From contig NZ_AJLR01000033.1 of the NCBI RefSeq assembly GCF_000307855.1, positions 1 through 64,000 on the forward strand: a stretch of 64,000 bases of DNA, written 5' to 3'. The position numbers and the translations under genes were made by a program. This DNA is from Schinkia azotoformans LMG 9581 (GTDB taxonomy: Bacteria > Bacillota > Bacilli > Bacillales > Bacillaceae_J). Positions 53,644 to 62,115 of this stretch are shown here, piece by piece. Within the stretch, counting starts at the first letter, position 1. Each line of letters starts with the position of its first letter. A model generated the notes under the pieces. It saw only the letters and a list, made by a program, of their open reading frames with translations. It had not been told where the DNA came from and did not search any database.

Positions 53644-53741
53644 TGCATCCCATAAACTAATTCTCTACTATAAAATATAATAAAAGGCAAAATAATATAA
53701 AGTACAATAATTCATTTTAATAAATTCTAGGGGGAATTCAC

Positions 53742-54524
53742 ATGATGCCATCATTGTTTATCGCACACGGATCACCAACACTTGCAATTGAAGATAATTT
53801 ATATACACAATATTTAACTGCATTAGGGAAAACTTTACCAAAGCCAAAAGCCATCGTATTGTTTTCGGCTCATTGGGTGTCGCCAGTCCAAACGGTTAGT
53901 AATGTTGACGAATTTAAAATGATTTATGATTTTTACGGTTTTCCTGATGAAATGTATAATATCGTTTATCCTGCAAAAGGATACAAGGATTTAACAATTG
54001 ATATCGTCGATTTATTTAAGGACCATGGGATTTCCTTTAGGGTTGATGAAACCAGAGGACTAGACCATGGGGCATGGGTTGTCCTAAGATTGCTATATCC
54101 AAATGCCGATGTTCCTGTCATTTCAATGTCGGTTAATCCGAACCTTTCACCAGAAGAACAATATAAAATTGGAGCGTCTTTATTTAAATTAAGGGAAAAA
54201 GATGTTTTAATTATTGGAAGTGGTGGAACCGTCCATAACCTAAGAGCACTAAATTGGAGCAAACAAAGTGGAGATGCTGACGGGTGGGCCGTTGAATTTG
54301 ATGATTGGATTGGTGACCATATTAACAAGTGGGATCTGGATTCACTATTTAAATATGATGCAATAGCTCCTAATGCCGAGTTAGCTGTACCGCCTTATGG
54401 AAACGAACACTTTGTTCCTATCTTTTATGCGATGGGGGCGGCCGATAATGAGAAAAAGGCAAAATTAATTCACTCCAGCTATCAATATGGAAATCTTAGC
54501 CATAGTGTATGGCAATTTGGGTAA
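53742..54524 (+). CDS. DODA-type extradiol ring-opening dioxygenase
   Basis: A 260-aa enzyme of the LigB/YgiD class III dioxygenase family. Likely metal ligands lie in FIAHGSPT (His10), LFSAHWVSP and LDHGAWVVLRLLYP, with GSGGTVHNLRAL in the second half. It would open a catechol-type ring with non-haem iron or zinc. The substrate is unknown. It is followed 62 bp later by a DoxX-family membrane protein, a frequent pairing. Confidence 0.88.
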   Translation: MMPSLFIAHGSPTLAIEDNLYTQYLTALGKTLPKPKAIVLFSAHWVSPVQTVSNVDEFKMIYDFYGFPDEMYNIVYPAKGYKDLTIDIVDLFKDHGISFRVDETRGLDHGAWVVLRLLYPNADVPVISMSVNPNLSPEEQYKIGASLFKLREKDVLIIGSGGTVHNLRALNWSKQSGDADGWAVEFDDWIGDHINKWDLDSLFKYDAIAPNAELAVPPYGNEHFVPIFYAMGAADNEKKAKLIHSSYQYGNLSHSVWQFG

Positions 54525-54586
54525 GAAACAAGCATACAATGAATTAAGGACAAATAGTTCTTGATTAATTGGGGGTGCTTTAAGAA

Positions 54587-54991
54587 GTGAATAAAAGTGA
54601 GATTAGTATTTTACTTTTACGAGTTTTCCTAGGAACCAGCTTCTACATTCATGGATTAGCTAAGTTTAAAAAAGGTCTAGCGAATACAGCTGACCATTTT
54701 GCAAGTTTGGGTCTGCCGGAATTTTTAGCTTATGCTGTAGCCTACATTGAACTTTTCGGAGGAATTGCTTTAGTATTTGGCCTAGGCAGTAGAATCGTTT
54801 CTATCCTATTTGGAATTATAATGATTGGGGCAATTTTCAAGGTGAAACTATCCGCCGGTTTCTTAGGAGGGTATGAGTTAGATATAGCTTACCTAATCAT
54901 CGCTCTTTTAATTGCTATTAATGGCAGTAAGCTATTTACCCTTGATCATCTTTTATTTAAATCAGGAAACTTTAAAACAAAAACTACTTAA
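54587..54991 (+). CDS. DoxX-family membrane protein
   Basis: A 134-aa protein with four hydrophobic segments and the DoxX pattern LLRVFLGTSFYIHGLAKFKKGLANTADHFASLGLP, AYIELFGGIALVFGLGSR and GAIFKVKLSAGFLGGYELDIAYL. DoxX proteins are small membrane proteins linked to redox or thiol stress. GTG start with GGGGGTG upstream. It is probably cotranscribed with the dioxygenase. Confidence 0.88.
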   Translation: MNKSEISILLLRVFLGTSFYIHGLAKFKKGLANTADHFASLGLPEFLAYAVAYIELFGGIALVFGLGSRIVSILFGIIMIGAIFKVKLSAGFLGGYELDIAYLIIALLIAINGSKLFTLDHLLFKSGNFKTKTT

Positions 54992-55016
54992 AAGAATTGT
55001 ATTGTAAATCCAATGC

Positions 55017-55047
55017 ACCGCACTACCAAAAGGTAATGCGGTTTTTC
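55017..55047 (+). terminator. Rho-independent terminator after the DoxX gene
   Basis: ACCGCACTACC-AAAA-GGTAATGCGGT stem (one mismatch) followed by TTTT. Confidence 0.8.
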
Positions 55048-55151
55048 ATATATTCACTTATAGGAATTTCCTATATACCTATATAAAATACTAATTAGTC
55101 GGATCGCCCAAAGGTTGGAACGCAACAATTTTAATATGGCTATGACTTAAA

Positions 55152-55183
55152 AAAAGAAAAGATTACGGTCTTTTCTTTTTTAT
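55152..55183 (+). terminator. Second terminator-like hairpin with no gene before it
   Basis: AAAAGAAAAGA pairs with TCTTTTCTTTT and is followed by more Ts. The 105 bases between the two terminators hold no reading frame of note, so a small RNA or gene remnant may end here. Confidence 0.5.
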
Positions 55184-55185
55184 TT

Positions 55186-55229
55186 AAGTGATTTCTATCA
55201 CAAACAGAAACGTTCATAAATGTTACATT
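55186..55229 (+). promoter_or_regulatory. Fnr/Crp-type box and -10 of the DUF438 gene
   Basis: AAGTGATTTCTATCACAA contains GTGA-N6-TCAC centred at 55194.5, one base from the Bacillus Fnr consensus TGTGA-N6-TCACA. TACATT at 55224-55229 could be a -10, placing the box at about -41.5. An alternative -10, TATTAT, lies at 55232. Confidence 0.55.
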
Positions 55230-55293
55230 ACTATTATGAGAAATGTTCTCACTGTAATAATAGGTAAAAGGCCTAAACAAAGGAGACATAATA

Positions 55294-56526
55294 ATGAGTG
55301 AAATGATAAATAACCGTGAACAACATACGACTGAATATAGTAGTGAACGTTTAGAGAAATTAAAGCAAATTTTTAAAGAACTTCAAAGTGGAAAAAATAT
55401 CGATGAAGTTAAAGCACGTTTTGATAAAGAAATCGGCAAGGGCTCAATTGAAGAGATGTCAAAACTTCAACATGACTTCAACGAAAATGGAGAAATGACA
55501 TTAGAAGAGGTTAAGCGTATTTACACATTGCATACAGAAATATTAAAAGGATCAGTTGAAGAAATAGAGCTCCCGACTAACCCGGAAGATGAGCCTGGGC
55601 ACCCTGTTCATACATTTAAACTAGAAAATAGGGAGATTGCGAAGCTATTAGAGACAAGGCTCCATGTTCATCTTATCGAATTTGCAAAAGAAGATTCTGA
55701 GGAAAATGTATATAAGCTGTTAGAAGATTGCAATTTATTACTTGATATTGATAAGCATTACAGCCGGAAAGAAAATTTAATTTTTCCCTATTTAGAGACA
55801 TATGGGATTATGGGACCAAGTACAAATATGTGGAGAATCGATGACTTTATTCGTGACGCAATTAAAGATGCCAGACAAAAATTAATGAATTATAATGGCG
55901 ATAAGCAAGCTGTCATTGATATTGTCAATTATTGCATTAGAGAAGTTAGCGATATGATATATAGGGAAGAAAACATTCTTTTCCCAATGGCTTTAATGAA
56001 TTTTACAGAAGATGAATGGGTGAAAATTGCCCATGAAAGTGATGAGGTCGGATTTTGCTTAACAGAGCCTGCAGCAGAGTGGAAGCCGGAAAGAAAAGCA
56101 ATCAGCGAAAAAGCCATGTCTGAAGGATTCATAAAACTAGAAACCGGCATTTTATCTTTGAAACAGTTGGAATTGATGTTAAATCATCTACCAGTGGATA
56201 TTACTTTTATCGATCAGGATGATGTCGTTCGATATTTTTCACAAGGTACGGAAAGGATTTTCGTGCGGACAAAAGCGGTAATCGGTCGTACTGTACAAAA
56301 CTGCCACCCGCCAAGAAGCGTCCATGTTGTGGAAGAATTATTAGCTGATTTCAAAGCTGGTAAGAAAGACGTTGAAGATTTTTATATTAAATTCCGAGAT
56401 AAATACGTATATATCCGTTATTTCGCTGTTCGCGATGAAAACGGGGAGTATATCGGTACACTTGAATTCACACAAAATATTGACCCAATTCGAGCAATCA
56501 ACGGAGAAAAGCGGATATTGTCATAA
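55294..56526 (+). CDS. DUF438 / hemerythrin-like / PAS protein
   Basis: A 410-aa cytoplasmic protein. Residues about 15-85 are DUF438 (ERLEKLKQIFKELQSGKNIDEVKARF). Residues 105-245 form an HHE hemerythrin-like bundle with ligand candidates in EPGHPVHTFKLENREI, DKHYSRKENLIFPYLE and REENILFPMAL. Residues 280-400 form a PAS domain (DITFIDQDDVVRYFSQGTERIFVRTKAVIGRTVQNCHPPRSVHVVEELL). It is likely a di-iron protein that senses or handles O2 or NO. The Fnr-like box upstream fits oxygen-limited expression. Confidence 0.9.
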   Translation: MSEMINNREQHTTEYSSERLEKLKQIFKELQSGKNIDEVKARFDKEIGKGSIEEMSKLQHDFNENGEMTLEEVKRIYTLHTEILKGSVEEIELPTNPEDEPGHPVHTFKLENREIAKLLETRLHVHLIEFAKEDSEENVYKLLEDCNLLLDIDKHYSRKENLIFPYLETYGIMGPSTNMWRIDDFIRDAIKDARQKLMNYNGDKQAVIDIVNYCIREVSDMIYREENILFPMALMNFTEDEWVKIAHESDEVGFCLTEPAAEWKPERKAISEKAMSEGFIKLETGILSLKQLELMLNHLPVDITFIDQDDVVRYFSQGTERIFVRTKAVIGRTVQNCHPPRSVHVVEELLADFKAGKKDVEDFYIKFRDKYVYIRYFAVRDENGEYIGTLEFTQNIDPIRAINGEKRILS

Positions 56527-56559
56527 GCAAAATAAAATATTTGTATAATTTCAGAATCA

Positions 56560-56600
56560 AGGCTGACTCCAATTAAAAGGGGCAGTCTTTTCTCTTTTTG
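56560..56600 (+). terminator. Probable terminator after the DUF438 gene
   Basis: TGACTCC and GGGGCAGTC pair imperfectly and are followed by TTTTCTCTTTTTG. Confidence 0.5.
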
Positions 56601-56647
56601 CATATGTATAACATAGCAAAATTTTTAACAAAATTATATTAATATCA

Positions 56648-56656
56648 TGTTATAAT
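56648..56656 (+). promoter_or_regulatory. Extended -10 promoter of sdaAB
   Basis: TGTTATAAT is an extended -10 (TG-N-TATAAT). The -35 is weak. Confidence 0.6.
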
Positions 56657-56708
56657 ACCTTACAGAGAATTGAATCTTAAGAAAAGCCACTGGGTAAGGA
56701 TGATTATT

Positions 56709-57374
56709 GTGAAATATAGATCAGCGTTTGATATTATCGGTCCAATCATGGTTGGACCTTCAAGTTCTCATACAGCGGGGGCAGCGCGTATTGGTCGGGT
56801 AGCAAGGACATTATTCGGGAGAAAACCAAAGAAAGCTACGATTTGTTTTTATGGCTCTTTTGCCAAGACGTACAAAGGCCATGGGACCGATGTAGCGATT
56901 GTTGGTGGTTTGCTTGATTTTGATACAAATGATGAACGGATTCCCCATTCGTTAACAATTGCAAAAATAGAGGGAATCGATATTCAATTCGTTATTGAGA
57001 ATACAATAGTTACCGATCACCCAAATACTGTGAAAATATGTTTAGAGGATAATGATAAAGAACTTCAACTTGTTGGGATTTCAATTGGCGGCGGTGCCAT
57101 TGAAATAATTGAGCTTAACTCATTTAAACTCAAATTAACAGGAGAATGCCCAGCGATTCTAGTAGTTCATCAAGACCAATTTGGTGTGATAACTGCTGTT
57201 ACGCGTGTGCTCGCGGATTATCGGCTAAATGTTGGTCATATGGAGGTTACCCGTCATGCTGTAGGTAAAATGGCGATGATGGTAATTAAAGTTGATCAAA
57301 AAATTGATGAACAAGTAATTAATGAAATAGAAAAACTAACAAACGTTACACAAGTTATCAAAATGGTAGAATAA
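56709..57374 (+). CDS. sdaAB: L-serine ammonia-lyase, beta subunit
   Basis: A 221-aa subunit of the iron-sulfur serine deaminase, which converts L-serine to pyruvate and ammonia. The N-terminal part has FDIIGPIMVGPSSSHTAGAARIGRVAR and FYGSFAKTYKGHGTDVAIVGGLLDFDT, and the C-terminus is an ACT domain (AILVVHQDQFGVITAVTRVLADYRLNVGHMEV). GTG 56709 gives the family start KYRSAFDIIG and follows AAGGATG by about 9 nt. It is cotranscribed with sdaAA. Confidence 0.95.
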   Translation: MKYRSAFDIIGPIMVGPSSSHTAGAARIGRVARTLFGRKPKKATICFYGSFAKTYKGHGTDVAIVGGLLDFDTNDERIPHSLTIAKIEGIDIQFVIENTIVTDHPNTVKICLEDNDKELQLVGISIGGGAIEIIELNSFKLKLTGECPAILVVHQDQFGVITAVTRVLADYRLNVGHMEVTRHAVGKMAMMVIKVDQKIDEQVINEIEKLTNVTQVIKMVE

Positions 57375-57401
57375 TAAATTTCATTCGTTGGGGGAATGAA
57401 C

Positions 57402-58277
57402 ATGTTCAGAAGTGTAAAGGAGCTTGTCGAACTTGCTGAAAGTAATCAAGTAAAAATAGCAGAAGTAATGATACGGCAAGAAGTGGAAGTGACAGGTCTT
57501 ACGAGGGAAGAGATCATCAAAAAAATGGACCAAAACCTCACTGTAATGGAACAAGCAGTTGAACGCGGCTTAAGGGGAGTGACATCATTTTCTGGGTTAA
57601 CTGGAGGTGATGCAGTGCTTCTTCAAAATTATATTAAAAGCGGGAAAGCATTATCGGGTACGGTTTTATTAGATGCTGTTAGTAAAGCGGTTGCTACAAA
57701 TGAAGTAAATGCTGCAATGGGGATGATTTGTGCCACCCCTACTGCAGGCTCGGCGGGTGTTGTTCCGGGAACATTATTTGCAGTAAAAGAAAAGCTGCAG
57801 CCGAACAGATATGAAATGATTGAATTCTTATTTACAGCTGCAGCATTTGGATTTGTCGTTGCCAACAATGCTTCGATTTCTGGTGCTGCTGGTGGCTGCC
57901 AGGCTGAAGTGGGTTCAGCAAGCGGTATGGCTGCTGCCGCTATTGTTGAGCTTGCAGGTGGAACTCCCGCACAAGCAGCGGAGGCAATGGCGATTACTTT
58001 AAAGAACATGCTTGGTTTAGTTTGTGATCCTGTAGCAGGCTTAGTAGAAGTTCCTTGTGTGAAACGAAACGCATTAGGGGCCTCGAATGCTATGACCGCA
58101 GCAGACATGGCACTAGCTGGAATAAAAAGTAAGATACCTTGTGATGAGATCATTAATGCAATGTATTTAATTGGGCAGTCAATGCCAAGCGCTCTAAGAG
58201 AAACGGCAGAAGGCGGATTAGCTGCAACTCCAACGGGAAGACGACTTGAAAGAGAGATCTTTCATCGCCAGAATTGA
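57402..58277 (+). CDS. sdaAA: L-serine ammonia-lyase, alpha subunit
   Basis: A 291-aa subunit that carries the 4Fe-4S cluster of serine deaminase. Cluster cysteines lie in ICATPTAGSAGVVPG, AGGCQAEVGSASGM and CDPVAGLVEVPC. The family N-terminus MFRSVKELVELA supports ATG 57402 over the ATG two codons earlier. It follows the beta subunit by 27 bp. Confidence 0.95.
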   Translation: MFRSVKELVELAESNQVKIAEVMIRQEVEVTGLTREEIIKKMDQNLTVMEQAVERGLRGVTSFSGLTGGDAVLLQNYIKSGKALSGTVLLDAVSKAVATNEVNAAMGMICATPTAGSAGVVPGTLFAVKEKLQPNRYEMIEFLFTAAAFGFVVANNASISGAAGGCQAEVGSASGMAAAAIVELAGGTPAQAAEAMAITLKNMLGLVCDPVAGLVEVPCVKRNALGASNAMTAADMALAGIKSKIPCDEIINAMYLIGQSMPSALRETAEGGLAATPTGRRLEREIFHRQN

Positions 58278-58411
58278 AGCCGCAATAAGATAAATACTCG
58301 CTTTTGTCATCAATTTATGGTACGATTTTCATGTTAGAGTGACTAATTATGGTATAGTTGGTAATACCTATTATATAGTGATCATAAAACAAATAGCGAG
58401 GAGAATGTACG

Positions 58412-58690
58412 ATGGAAAAAATTGAAGTAGGCGAAATCTTTACAATTAGCGATGAAAATGATCAAGAAGAGGAAGTTGAAGTACTAGCAACAGTGGATAT
58501 AGATGGTATTGAGTATATCGCTGTTTGTTTTGTTGAGGACGTACAGGAAGACAGTGAAGAAGATATCGATATTTTCTTTTTAAAGGTAGATGAAGATGGC
58601 GACTTGTCAGCCTTAGAAAGTGATGAGGAATTTGACAAGGTTTCCACCGCTTTTGAAGAGGTTTTTGAGGAAGAAGATCTTGAGGATTAA
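58412..58690 (+). CDS. DUF1292 protein (YrzB-like)
   Basis: A 92-aa very acidic cytoplasmic protein with the DUF1292 pattern ISDENDQEEEVEVLATVDIDGIEYIAVCFVED and DIFFLKVDEDGDLSALESDEEFDKVSTAFEE. Its function is unknown. The ATG follows GAGGAG. Unlike yrzB it is not beside the Holliday-junction resolvase or alaS genes here, so it is probably one of several paralogues. Confidence 0.85.
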   Translation: MEKIEVGEIFTISDENDQEEEVEVLATVDIDGIEYIAVCFVEDVQEDSEEDIDIFFLKVDEDGDLSALESDEEFDKVSTAFEEVFEEEDLED

Positions 58691-58712
58691 TTAATATATC
58701 AATAAAGCGATG

Positions 58713-58743
58713 AGAGGGTTTCTGCAAAGGACCCTCTTTTTGT
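58713..58743 (+). terminator. Rho-independent terminator after the DUF1292 gene
   Basis: AGAGGGT pairs with ACCCTCT and is followed by TTTT. Confidence 0.75.
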
Positions 58744-58934
58744 ATGTTGTATATCTTATGGATACATATGCAAACACTGTAGCTCTAACTGGTAAAGAAA
58801 GACGTGAAATTTTAACAAAGGCTTTACAGTATTGAATCCAATTTTCACCAATTGTTAATAATTTCATGGGCTCAAAGTGGTATAATAAGCATATAAATAA
58901 TAAAGAATACTAATTAATGGAAGAAGGTGGGCTA

Positions 58935-59120
58935 ATGCTTACTACAAAAGAAAAGCTTTTAGCATTAATTGATGAAATTCCAGAAAGTGAGTTGGATAGA
59001 GTTCTAGATTTTGCTGAAAATCTAGTAAACCATCCTCATGATTATTGGAAAAATGGAAGTGAAAGCAGCCTAGACTTTTGGGACAATGCCATTGATAACG
59101 AAATATGGAATAGAATGTAA
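58935..59120 (+). CDS. Small antitoxin-like or DUF2281-like protein
   Basis: A 61-aa protein opening MLTTKEKLLALIDEIPESELDRVLDFAENL, the helix pattern common to DUF2281-type and some antitoxin proteins, and ending SSLDFWDNAIDNEIWNRM. AAGGTGG precedes the ATG at 58935. No toxin gene lies beside it, so it is either an orphan antitoxin or a stand-alone small protein. Confidence 0.6.
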   Translation: MLTTKEKLLALIDEIPESELDRVLDFAENLVNHPHDYWKNGSESSLDFWDNAIDNEIWNRM

Positions 59121-59232
59121 ATTAATGAAAAATTCTCCATCTTTCTTTTCTACTACGAATTCTTACTAACTAGGTAGCAAATTTAAATTATTGCATAACA
59201 TCTCCAAGAATTCGACAATCCAGTTAAAGTAG

Positions 59233-59267
59233 GGGGCTAATCACTATCTGATTAGCCTTTCTCTTTT
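59233..59267 (+). terminator. Terminator hairpin before the phosphatase gene
   Basis: GGCTAATC pairs with GATTAGCC, then CTTTCTCTTTT. It lies 110 bp after the small antitoxin-like gene; the gap holds nothing else recognisable. Confidence 0.7.
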
Positions 59268-59281
59268 ATCACCTTACAACA

Positions 59282-59752
59282 TTAAATTTTCTCACGCTTC
59301 CGTATAAAATTAAGTAATTGCCCAGAACCCTCTTTTACAAGTTCGTATGTAAGGTCGAAATTTCCTGTGAAATAAGGATCTGGAACATCAACAATAGACT
59401 CATCACCAACAAAGTCCATTAGCCTAGCAATATATGCAGTCGGATTTTTCCCTGCTATTACGCCAATATCATTAAGATTTTTTTCATCCATTGCGATCAC
59501 ATAATGAAAATGATTTAAATCTGAGCGGTTCAATTGACGGGCACGAATGAAACTGTAATCAATTTTATATTCTTCCAGCTTCATTTGGGTCCCTTTATGT
59601 GGTGGCTCCCCTACATGCCAATCACCTGTTCCAGCAGAATCAACTTCAATTTTTCCATCCAAACCTTCTTTTATTAATAAATCTCGCATGACCGCCTCAG
59701 CCATTGGAGATCGGCAAATATTACCAAGACAAACAAATAATACGCGAACCAA
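59282..59752 (-). CDS. Low-molecular-weight protein tyrosine phosphatase (YfkJ-like)
   Basis: A 156-aa cytoplasmic phosphatase. The active-site loop is FVCLGNICRSPMAEAVM (Cys and Arg of CX5R) and the general acid is in VDVPDPYFTG. The TTG start at 59752 yields the normal length and N-terminus VRVLFVCLGN, with AAAGGATG about 8-9 nt upstream; in-frame upstream codons lack a ribosome site. Confidence 0.9.
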   Translation of the reverse strand: MVRVLFVCLGNICRSPMAEAVMRDLLIKEGLDGKIEVDSAGTGDWHVGEPPHKGTQMKLEEYKIDYSFIRARQLNRSDLNHFHYVIAMDEKNLNDIGVIAGKNPTAYIARLMDFVGDESIVDVPDPYFTGNFDLTYELVKEGSGQLLNFIRKREKI

Positions 59753-59922
59753 GGCAAAACATCCTTTCAATTTATCTTTAAAACATAAAACTTTAATGAC
59801 TGTATTTAGATTCACTTAATTTTACACAAAAACAACGAGTAATTAAACTAAAACATTCATGTGCATAAAGCTATTTTCGTATGGAAAAAATCTAAAAGAG
59901 TATACAAGAAAGGAGCATTTAA

Positions 59923-60054
59923 ATGACTAATCAAAACTTTCCGGTTGCAAATCTTAATGAAGATCAACTTCAAAAGGTTAAGAAATTAGAACAGGAGCTA
60001 AGTCAAGAGGCAAGCGATAACATCGTGTTGATTGCCTATGATGAGAAAAATTAA
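59923..60054 (+). CDS. Small conserved-looking protein (43 aa)
   Basis: A short frame with AAGGAG 8 nt before its ATG. It encodes a 43-aa acidic helical protein (opening MTNQNFPVANLNEDQLQKVK, ending IVLIAYDEKN). I do not recognise a family with certainty. The strong ribosome site, clean length and own intergenic position support a real gene. Confidence 0.65.
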   Translation: MTNQNFPVANLNEDQLQKVKKLEQELSQEASDNIVLIAYDEKN

Positions 60055-60217
60055 TTAATTCAAAATGGTACGGATTATTAGACGGCCATATAACTTGGCT
60101 GTCTTTATTTATCGCTCTTTGTATTGTACTTTTAATATTTTGCTATGGTACAATATTTATGGTGAATACTCTGAATATTCCCATTACATATTGTTATCTA
60201 TAGGGGGAGGGTTTTTC

Positions 60218-61210
60218 TTGGAAAAAGGATTTCGAGCATTTATTGTAAATAAAGAAGGGGAAGAGTTTAGTGCGGGCATTAAAGAAGTCCATTTAAATGA
60301 TTTACCGGAAGGTGAGGTAACAATCCGGGTTGCTTATTCTAGTGTTAACTACAAAGATGGGTTGGCAAGTATTCCAAATGGAAAAATTGTAAGATCCTAT
60401 CCATTCATACCAGGTATTGACCTTGCTGGAACAGTTGTAAATTCTAAGGATTCCAGATATCATGAGGGCGACGAGGTTATTGTTACAAGCTATGAGCTTG
60501 GAGTATCCCACTTTGGCGGCTTTAGTGAATATGCCAGGGTTCCTGCTGATTGGATCGTTCCACTTCCAGAAGGATTAACTTTAAAGGAAGCTATGATATA
60601 TGGTACCGCTGGTTTTACAGCTGCGTTGTCTATTGATCGCTTAGAAAAAAATGGACTTCGTCCTGACTTAGGAGATGTCCTTGTAACAGGGGCAACTGGA
60701 GGAGTTGGCAGCATGGCTGTTGCGATGCTAGCTAATAAAGGCTATAATGTTGTAGCTAGTACCGGAAAAGAGTCAGAGCACAGCTTTTTACGTGACCTTG
60801 GAGCGAAAGAAGTTCTATCTCGAGAAGAGATTGTAGGCGACAAAATACCGGCGCTTGGAAAACAACGATGGGCAGCTGCCGTTGATCCGGTTGGTGGCAA
60901 AACGTTGGCGGCGATCGCTTCTCAATTAAACTATCAAGGTGCTGTTGCGGTCAGTGGTTTAACAGGCGGTGGTGAAGTACCAACAACCGTATACCCATAC
61001 ATTCTTCGAGGTGTAAGCATTCTTGGTGTTGATTCGGTATATTGTCCAATGGAGACCCGAAAAGAACTATGGAATCGCATGGCAACCGATTTAAAACCTG
61101 ACTATTTATTAAATACGATTGGGCATGAAATTACTTTGGATGAATTACCTAAAGCATTATCGTCTATTTTAGAGGGAAAATCCAAGGGTAGAGTTGTTGT
61201 AAAATTATAA
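60218..61210 (+). CDS. YhdH/AcuI-type quinone oxidoreductase (MDR family)
   Basis: A 330-aa NADPH-dependent medium-chain reductase. It opens EKGFRAFIVNKEGEEFSAGIKEV and contains YSSVNYKDGLA, PGIDLAGTVV, the Rossmann motif VTGATGGVGSMAVAML and DPVGGKTLA. Relatives reduce acryloyl-CoA or other enones. The TTG at 60218 follows GGGGGAGG; an upstream in-frame ATG at 60065 gives an unrelated hydrophobic extension and is rejected. Confidence 0.88.
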   Translation: MEKGFRAFIVNKEGEEFSAGIKEVHLNDLPEGEVTIRVAYSSVNYKDGLASIPNGKIVRSYPFIPGIDLAGTVVNSKDSRYHEGDEVIVTSYELGVSHFGGFSEYARVPADWIVPLPEGLTLKEAMIYGTAGFTAALSIDRLEKNGLRPDLGDVLVTGATGGVGSMAVAMLANKGYNVVASTGKESEHSFLRDLGAKEVLSREEIVGDKIPALGKQRWAAAVDPVGGKTLAAIASQLNYQGAVAVSGLTGGGEVPTTVYPYILRGVSILGVDSVYCPMETRKELWNRMATDLKPDYLLNTIGHEITLDELPKALSSILEGKSKGRVVVKL

Positions 61211-61230
61211 ATCTATTAAATTAATTAACA

Positions 61231-61267
61231 AAGAGTAGACAACATTTCGTTGATCTGCTCTCTTTTT
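61231..61267 (+). terminator. Rho-independent terminator after the oxidoreductase
   Basis: AGAGTAGACAAC pairs with GTTGATCTGCTCT with internal mismatches, followed by CTTTTT. Confidence 0.7.
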
Positions 61268-61345
61268 ATATAAAAATGATTAAAAGGTCTAAGTCTCTCA
61301 TTTTCTGCATACAATTCCCTGATAGAGTTAATAGGGGGATTGTAC

Positions 61346-61810
61346 ATGAAATCATTTATTGCATTAGTTGTTATCGTCTTTTTAACAACATTAACAGGAA
61401 GTTTTGTGTCCGCGAAAGAAACAATAACGTTGAATAATGGTTTATTAATAGAAGGAAGGGCAGTGGTACCGCTTCGCAGTATTTTTCAAACGATCGGGGC
61501 GGATGTGAAATGGGATAGTGTTGAACAAAAAGTGATTGCATCTAAGGATACAACTGTGGTAAATCTTCGTATAAACGAAGAGGAAGTATTAGTAAATGGA
61601 AAGCTTTATGATTTAGATGCTCCCATTCGGATGATTGAAGGACAAACTATGGTCCCTGTTAGATTGCTAGAAATTGCATTTGGAACTGATATTAAATGGG
61701 ATAGCAAAATAAATATGGTTACCATCAAACTGGCTGAAAAGGAAATTAATGTAGTGGTAAAGGAGTATACTGAAGAAATCTCAATAAAAATTAGTGCTGC
61801 CGGTGATTGA
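61346..61810 (+). CDS. Secreted copper-amine-oxidase-N-like domain protein
   Basis: A 154-aa exported protein with signal peptide (1-24, ending SFVSAKE) and two copies of the stalk-like domain often labelled copper amine oxidase N-terminal: GRAVVPLRSIFQTIGADVKWDS and GQTMVPVRLLEIAFGTDIKWDS. The domain is not an oxidase by itself. The stop codon lies inside a recognisable Uma2 remnant, so the last residues (about ISAAGD) may come from a rearrangement. Confidence 0.8.
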   Translation: MKSFIALVVIVFLTTLTGSFVSAKETITLNNGLLIEGRAVVPLRSIFQTIGADVKWDSVEQKVIASKDTTVVNLRINEEEVLVNGKLYDLDAPIRMIEGQTMVPVRLLEIAFGTDIKWDSKINMVTIKLAEKEINVVVKEYTEEISIKISAAGD

Positions 61811-61974
61811 TGGACAAATTTATTTTCTTGCTTCACCGAAAAGAGCACACCAAGCTGCCTTAGTTGAATTGTTTGGTATTTTTTACAATACCTTTAAAGG
61901 GAAAAAATGCAAACCGATGGTGGCACCTTTTTGATGATTTGGCGGTGGAGTTGAATGATATTTTTGAAAGATGA
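61803..61974 (+). pseudogene. Frameshifted remnant of a Uma2-family endonuclease gene
   Basis: The frame from 61803 reads VIDGQIYFLASPKRAHQAAL and LFGIFYNTFKGKKCKPMVAPF, resembling the ELIDGxIY...HQ...GKPC...APFD core of Uma2/DUF820 PD-(D/E)XK proteins. It stops at TGA 61932. Removing one T from the run of five at 61928-61932 restores APFDDLAVELNDIFER up to 61974. The N-terminus and the rest of the domain are missing. Resemblance is by eye. Confidence 0.55.
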
Positions 61975-62115
61975 AAAATCGAATATAAATGCTAAATTTG
62001 GACCAGTCATAATGATTTGGTCTGTTTTATTATCCCTCAGTATTGATAATTTTGTGTATTATTATACTAGATTTATACGCTACATCAAAATTCAAAAAGG
62101 AGAATAGGCAATATT

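Noticed and set aside
57629-58153. 174-aa minus-strand open frame
   Set aside because: It lies wholly opposite sdaAA, has an unbiased composition typical of antisense frames over Ala/Gly-rich genes, and has no ribosome site.
58758-58835. 25-codon frame beginning MDTYANTVALTGKERR
   Set aside because: No Shine-Dalgarno and no recognisable family. It may be a gene fragment but cannot be supported.
60065-60217. Upstream in-frame extension of the oxidoreductase
   Set aside because: The extension is an unrelated Tyr/Leu-rich stretch; the TTG at 60218 has the ribosome site and the family N-terminus.
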